From: UBA1231 sp045123185
Lineage (GTDB): Bacteria > Bacillota_I > Bacilli_A > ML615J-28 > CAG-313
Length of the DNA: 59,629 nt
Assembly: GCA_045123185.1 (NCBI GenBank)
Contig: JBGVIL010000167.1
Coordinates: 1-59,629 of the forward strand
Reading direction: 5' to 3'
The translations under genes and the position numbers were made by a program. The notes under the pieces were generated by a model that searched no databases, was not told the origin of the DNA, and was given only the letters and a program-made list of their open reading frames with translations. Below, piece by piece: positions 55,676 to 59,629 of this stretch (positions within the stretch are counted from its first letter, which is position 1; every line of letters begins with the position of its first letter).

Positions 55676-56897
55676 CTCCCAGACTCAATGGTCGTTCAAT
55701 TTCAATTTCAAAATTTACACCTGGTTCATTTTCCAAAATATATCTTCTTAACATTAATGAATCTTTTGCATTCATATTCTTAACATATTTTGATATATAT
55801 TTTCTATCTGTTTCACCATTAACTGATACAATTGATAATTCCAATCTATTTGTAATCATTCTATTAAACGGCATATTATTCTTTTCAAGTTCTTTCTTTG
55901 CCCATTCATTAATTTTATTTAATGAATTAACATATTCTTGTTTATCCTTACCGCTTAAACCCTTATCAACTTTAATACCTTCAATAATAACAGAAACATT
56001 ATCAATAATTGTTCTAGCCTTAACACTATCAGATTCCAATGATGATAATAATCTTAATTTCTTTTCATCATTTCTTGTTAAAAATTTAAACTTAATCTTA
56101 TCCTTTGATTGTGGTAATTCATAATCAAAATAACCATTTTCATCACCAACCAATTTAAATTCTTTATATTTTAAAGACATTAAATCAATTGTTGTTTCAA
56201 TTTGTTCACCACTTTCAGGGTCTCTTACAACAATTGGAAATTCAGCACCATAACTTGTTGCTCTTAAAAATAAAATAATTGCATCAACATCACCACTAAC
56301 CAATTCATCAAGATTAATGTTATTATTCTTAACCTTATGTTTCAATAAGAAATCAATAATTAAACCATCCTTATATAAATTTGGTGATGTAATAAAGTTT
56401 TCATCATATGCTGTTAAATAACCAACAGGCAATCTTTCTGTTTTATGTCTATAACATTGCCCATTACTTGGTAATGAAATAATATCATAATTCATATCAT
56501 CATCAATGCTATTAAAATCATTATTTGATATAATAACATCATTAACGTTATTAATAGTAGTATTTACACTAATATCATTAATATTTTCTTTAATTTTAAA
56601 TGATTCATTAAATGAATTTCTATCTAATATTTCTTCAATACTTTCATTATCATTATATCTATTATTTAATATATCAGAGACACTATTTTCTTCATTTTTA
56701 TTATTTGTTTTTAACGAAGAACCATCTATTTGTTTAATTTGAGCAACAATATCATTTTTAGCCAATTGTACACGTTTAACCATTTCTTCATCACCTCTTA
56801 ATTTAACGTTTTCCAATGTCTTTTCATACATTTCATTTGTTGCTTGCAACATCTTAATTTCCTTTTCTTCTTGTTCAGTCAATTTCTTCTTTGCCAT
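55617..56897 (-). CDS. Baseplate hub assembly protein, gp26-like
   Basis: 426 aa. The C-terminal 290 residues start with LPSNGQCYRHKTERLPVGYL and TAYDENFITSPNLYKDGLII, the pattern of T4-type gp26 base-plate proteins (loop-closing LPS(K/N)G, then a glutamate/asparagine motif before DFLL). The N-terminal 130 residues are a lysine- and Asn-rich coiled-coil extension (MLQATNEMYEKTLENVKLRG) that the T4 protein (about 208 aa) does not have. It precedes the small assembly gene and, after the plus-strand cassette, the tape measure, as in T4 gene order 26-51-...-29. Confidence 0.65.
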   Translation of the reverse strand: MAKKKLTEQEEKEIKMLQATNEMYEKTLENVKLRGDEEMVKRVQLAKNDIVAQIKQIDGSSLKTNNKNEENSVSDILNNRYNDNESIEEILDRNSFNESFKIKENINDISVNTTINNVNDVIISNNDFNSIDDDMNYDIISLPSNGQCYRHKTERLPVGYLTAYDENFITSPNLYKDGLIIDFLLKHKVKNNNINLDELVSGDVDAIILFLRATSYGAEFPIVVRDPESGEQIETTIDLMSLKYKEFKLVGDENGYFDYELPQSKDKIKFKFLTRNDEKKLRLLSSLESDSVKARTIIDNVSVIIEGIKVDKGLSGKDKQEYVNSLNKINEWAKKELEKNNMPFNRMITNRLELSIVSVNGETDRKYISKYVKNMNAKDSLMLRRYILENEPGVNFEIEIERPLSLGGGSFKTFLEWDDSVFLNIA

Positions 56898-56911
56898 AAT
56901 AATATATTATA

Positions 56912-57478
56912 TCAATATAACTTATCTTTAATATTAAAATCAAAAACTTCCTTTAATAAAGGTTGCTCCACATCTTTTTCACTAATTATCATATCTTTTA
57001 TTGGTACTTTCCAATCAATATTTAATTCATTATCCAATAAATAGATACCACCATCACTTTTTGGTTCATAAAAATTATCACATTTATATTGAAATATTGC
57101 CTTTTCACTTAATACACTAAAACCATGTGCAAAGCCTCTAGGTATGAATAATTGTCTATGATTATCTTCACTTAATTCAACAGCAACATATTTACCAAAT
57201 GTTGGTGAATCAATTCTAATATCAACAGCAACATCTAAAACACTACCTAAAACACATCTAACTAATTTAGATTGACTATAAGGCATTTTTTGATAATGTA
57301 AACCTCTCACAACACCATATGATGACATGCTTTCATTATCTTGAACAAATTCAATATCACAAACCTTTTCTTTAAATTCATTTTTATTAAATGATTCAAA
57401 AAAATAACCCCTAGAATCTTTATATAATGTTGGTTCAATGATTACAACACCATCTATTTCTGTTTTTATTACATTCAT
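56912..57478 (-). CDS. rfbC: dTDP-4-dehydrorhamnose 3,5-epimerase
   Basis: 188 aa from ATG 57478, which overlaps the upstream stop as ATGA; an alternative ATG at 57487 adds three residues. It converts dTDP-4-keto-6-deoxyglucose to the L-lyxo form in dTDP-rhamnose synthesis. Family landmarks are LYKDSRGYFFESFN, the catalytic His61 in VVRGLHYQ, VAVDIR, FIPRGFAHGF, and the Tyr-bearing YKCDNFY (131-137). It looks complete and functional. RmlA, RmlB and RmlD partners are not in this window, so it must work with host enzymes or with phage genes elsewhere. Its place within the tail operon suggests late expression. Confidence 0.93.
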   Translation of the reverse strand: MNVIKTEIDGVVIIEPTLYKDSRGYFFESFNKNEFKEKVCDIEFVQDNESMSSYGVVRGLHYQKMPYSQSKLVRCVLGSVLDVAVDIRIDSPTFGKYVAVELSEDNHRQLFIPRGFAHGFSVLSEKAIFQYKCDNFYEPKSDGGIYLLDNELNIDWKVPIKDMIISEKDVEQPLLKEVFDFNIKDKLY

Positions 57479-58038
57479 TCTAAACATTTATTTAATTCAA
57501 CCTTATCAACAATCAAAACAACACCAATTTCATTTGATACAATTTTACAATTTTTAAAATCAACACATGATTCAAAACCCAATTCATCTGAAAACTTAAT
57601 TTTTAAATTTTTAGGAATCTGTTTATTAAACTTTAATTCATCACTAATTGGTAATTTAGATAATTTATTATAGAATAAAAACCAATCTTTTAATTCATAC
57701 TCAAATTGTTCTTCCATTCTAGAATTATCAAATTCAAGCATACAAATATAAGGTTCATTTAATGTTGAATAACCAACCAAACCATCAATCGTTTCTTCAT
57801 TACCATCACCATTATATAATATAGCATCACATGACGTATAAGAAACTTTTTCTTCATTTTGAGATACTTTCATCCCATTCATACTATATTTATATATCTC
57901 ACCATTTTGAGCCTTATTCATGGCTTCAAATGACTCTTTTAACGCAATCTCATAACCATCGTTTCCATAATAATCAGAATCAACATCAAATGATTCATCA
58001 TTGTAATTATAATATGGAATAAAACACTTAACTTTCAT
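57475..58038 (-). CDS. Hypothetical protein, 187 aa
   Basis: Acidic, alpha/beta protein with no recognised family (MKVKCFIPYYNYNDESFDVD, DAILYNGDGNEETIDGLVGY). The C-terminus (KNCKIVSNEIGVVLIVDKVE) forms a beta hairpin-like pattern. It is coupled to the epimerase gene by an ATGA overlap and begins six bases after the PD-(D/E)xK gene. It could be a partner of the epimerase or a tail-region protein. Neither is shown by the sequence. Confidence 0.6.
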   Translation of the reverse strand: MKVKCFIPYYNYNDESFDVDSDYYGNDGYEIALKESFEAMNKAQNGEIYKYSMNGMKVSQNEEKVSYTSCDAILYNGDGNEETIDGLVGYSTLNEPYICMLEFDNSRMEEQFEYELKDWFLFYNKLSKLPISDELKFNKQIPKNLKIKFSDELGFESCVDFKNCKIVSNEIGVVLIVDKVELNKCLE

Positions 58039-58044
58039 AATATA

Positions 58045-58518
58045 TTAATGCCTTTTTCTTTTATCTTCATCCAATCTTATTTTTTCATCTTGTATCCTTA
58101 AACGTTCTTTTAATATTTCCATAACCTTTTTAGGATTCTTTCTAATATCACTCTCCCATATTCTTAATATTGGAATACTATGTATTAATGCCCATTTATC
58201 CTTATATTCATCAACCCTTCTAGCATGTTTTTGATGCCAACGAAGTTTATCATCTGTATATTTTTCAGGATTACCGTGCCAAAAATCACCATCAATCTCG
58301 ATAATGAATCTACTTTTAGGTATAAAAAAGTCATAAAATCTGTTAATATCTTTTGCTTCAAATTGATATTCATATTCAACGCCTAATTTATCCAAAAATT
58401 CAGAAGCAAAATATTCTTCTAATTTTGAAGTACCATATTGAGGGTGTTTCTTTTTTTTACCTAAAACTTTTTTAACTTTTTTAGGTTTATTATTATTATT
58501 TTTTATTGGTTGTCTCAT
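58045..58518 (-). CDS. PD-(D/E)xK endonuclease, Vsr/DUF559-like
   Basis: 157 aa from ATG 58518 (MRQPIKNNNN); a more upstream ATG at 58554 lies in a hydrophobic, unlikely leader. After a lysine-rich N-terminus the core reads RFYDFFIPKSRFIIEIDGDFWHGN. D63, E74 and D76 make the catalytic triad-like set, and WHGN is typical of very-short-patch repair-like nucleases. Such genes are common free-standing mobile endonucleases in large phages. It may nick DNA for repair or act as a homing enzyme. It appears intact. Confidence 0.82.
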   Translation of the reverse strand: MRQPIKNNNNKPKKVKKVLGKKKKHPQYGTSKLEEYFASEFLDKLGVEYEYQFEAKDINRFYDFFIPKSRFIIEIDGDFWHGNPEKYTDDKLRWHQKHARRVDEYKDKWALIHSIPILRIWESDIRKNPKKVMEILKERLRIQDEKIRLDEDKRKRH

Positions 58519-58594
58519 TATTATATAATATAATGTAAATATATTAAAAATCAATATTTACACCATATATAATATAATAAAAATACTATAATAA

Positions 58595-59629
58595 TTAAGT
58601 TGTATGATTAAATTTGTTATTTACAAATTTATAAACATTACATCCACAATCATATATTCTATATATCTTTCTTTCTAACATTATTTCATGTTCAGTTTTA
58701 TTTTTATCAAAACCTTGTTTTATTAAAATATCTTTTCTAAAACCAAATCTATTTTCTCGTTTACCATTTATTATGTAATAATAATTAGGTCTTGATACAT
58801 GGTCTAATTCAAAACCTAATATATTATACATATTACCTTGTGACCATCTTCTATCACAATATGATATAATTTCACTAGGATTATGTTCTTTAATAAAATA
58901 ATTAAATAACTTACTTGCGCCACCAATTACATTTGTATTTAATTTATTACAAAATCTAAGTAATTCATAAGTATCTTCACTTGATTTCGAACCTAAATTC
59001 TTTCTTAAACTACCAAATGTCATTAATGAAACCAATTCATTATTATAATATAATCCATATCTATATTTTGAACTACAATTGCCTTGTAAATGATTTTCTA
59101 CTAAAAAATTTTTAGAATCATTACTTGAAACTTCCCTTATTTCACATTTTCTAGCATATATTCTATTATCACTTAAATGTAAAATACTCTTTAAAATTGA
59201 TTTTATTATATGATTTTTATTTAACCATTCATCTTCAAATATATGAATAGCACGTTTATTCATATCATTAAATTCTTTTGTTATGTTTAACATATAATTA
59301 TTTGATACATATAATTCACTGAATTTATTTAATTCATAACCAAATAATGAAATATTATTGTTATTATTAATTTTATTAAAAAATGAATATAAATCATCTA
59401 GATTAGTTTTAATATCTAATATATTATACATTAAATTAACAGAATTTATTGTATTATCTTGATTATATAAATCATTAAAAATATTTTTTTCTTTTGTGAA
59501 ATAAATTAAATTTATATCATGGTTTTTACATAATTCATATTTTTTAATATCTCTTTCATATATTTCATTAAAATCATAATTATCTGACCATCCACCTTTT
59601 CCAAAATGTTGTTTACCTTGACATTCTAT
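58595..59629 (-). CDS. DUF723-type/Hef-like mobile endonuclease, N-terminus beyond window
   Basis: The frame is open from the right window edge (66 codons before the first Met at 59431) to the stop at 58595, so the true start is outside. The edge segment IECQGKQHFGKGGW, then YERDIKKYELCKNHDINLIY, is the PD-(D/E)xK-like core that follows DUF723 fingers in phage nucleases. The C-terminal part (FLVENHLQGNCSSKYRYGLY, YELLRFCNKLNTNVIGGASK, ISYCDRRWSQGNMYNILGFE) matches proteins usually annotated as Hef-like homing endonucleases. Calling it from 59431 would remove the nuclease core. Confidence 0.78.
   Translation of the reverse strand: MECQGKQHFGKGGWSDNYDFNEIYERDIKKYELCKNHDINLIYFTKEKNIFNDLYNQDNTINSVNLMYNILDIKTNLDDLYSFFNKINNNNNISLFGYELNKFSELYVSNNYMLNITKEFNDMNKRAIHIFEDEWLNKNHIIKSILKSILHLSDNRIYARKCEIREVSSNDSKNFLVENHLQGNCSSKYRYGLYYNNELVSLMTFGSLRKNLGSKSSEDTYELLRFCNKLNTNVIGGASKLFNYFIKEHNPSEIISYCDRRWSQGNMYNILGFELDHVSRPNYYYIINGKRENRFGFRKDILIKQGFDKNKTEHEIMLERKIYRIYDCGCNVYKFVNNKFNHTT

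Noticed and set aside
1..59629. Recoding of TAG or TGA stops, as in some large Bacteroidota phages
   Set aside because: Genes of more than 2,000 codons are open under the standard code, no frame continues through a stop into a family's missing end, and TAG ends the intron 1 nuclease gene cleanly.

Overview
This window is a stretch of a large, very AT-rich, tailed bacteriophage genome with T4-like (contractile tail) features. The host is most likely an anaerobic member of the Bacteroidota. Three things support this. Seven intergenic sites match the Bacteroidota promoter layout TTTG, 19-20 bases, TAnnTTTG. Genes lack Shine-Dalgarno sequences. The phage carries the oxygen-sensitive class III ribonucleotide reductase NrdD with its activase NrdG. 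The standard genetic code fits: genes of over 2,000 codons are open, and TAG appears to serve as a stop.

Layout, read mostly right to left because nearly everything is on the minus strand. (a) 59629-55382: a nuclease cut by the window edge, a PD-(D/E)xK endonuclease, an unknown protein, an RmlC-type sugar epimerase, and two overlapping baseplate-hub assembly genes. (b) 55339-54079: a plus-strand cassette of four small genes, two of them tiny membrane proteins not seen in a simple long-ORF scan, with two host-type promoters. (c) 54011-40592: tail genes, namely tape measure, a baseplate protein with an OmpA-like domain, a gp53-like wedge protein and a giant hub protein with two cell-wall hydrolase domains. 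(d) 40574-23500: replication and nucleotide genes in units bounded by promoters and terminators: four unknown genes, gp32-like SSB, UvsX recombinase, a 5'-3' exonuclease, a DnaB-type helicase interrupted by an intein, nrdD in four exons, nrdG and a HExxH protein. (e) 23451-20634: two plus-strand genes, an ArdC-like antirestriction metalloprotein and an ECF-like sigma factor. (f) 20332-928: a second virion block: an intron-split protein, two unknowns, gp25-like and gp6-like baseplate wedge proteins, a small membrane protein and four very large structural proteins. (g) 886-1: a protein of repeated DUF723 zinc-finger units, cut by the window edge.

The striking theme is selfish-element load. There are four group I introns: three in nrdD, each carrying a homing endonuclease, and one ORF-less intron in a virion gene. 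There is also one intein in the helicase Walker A motif and several free-standing nuclease genes. For the introns I could place splice sites from P1 and P10 pairings, and the spliced nrdD reading frame closes exactly to 744 codons plus a stop. Early and replication genes use host-type promoters. Several late genes instead share an ATATTTAT-like box, and the phage encodes its own sigma factor, which suggests a sigma switch (inference).
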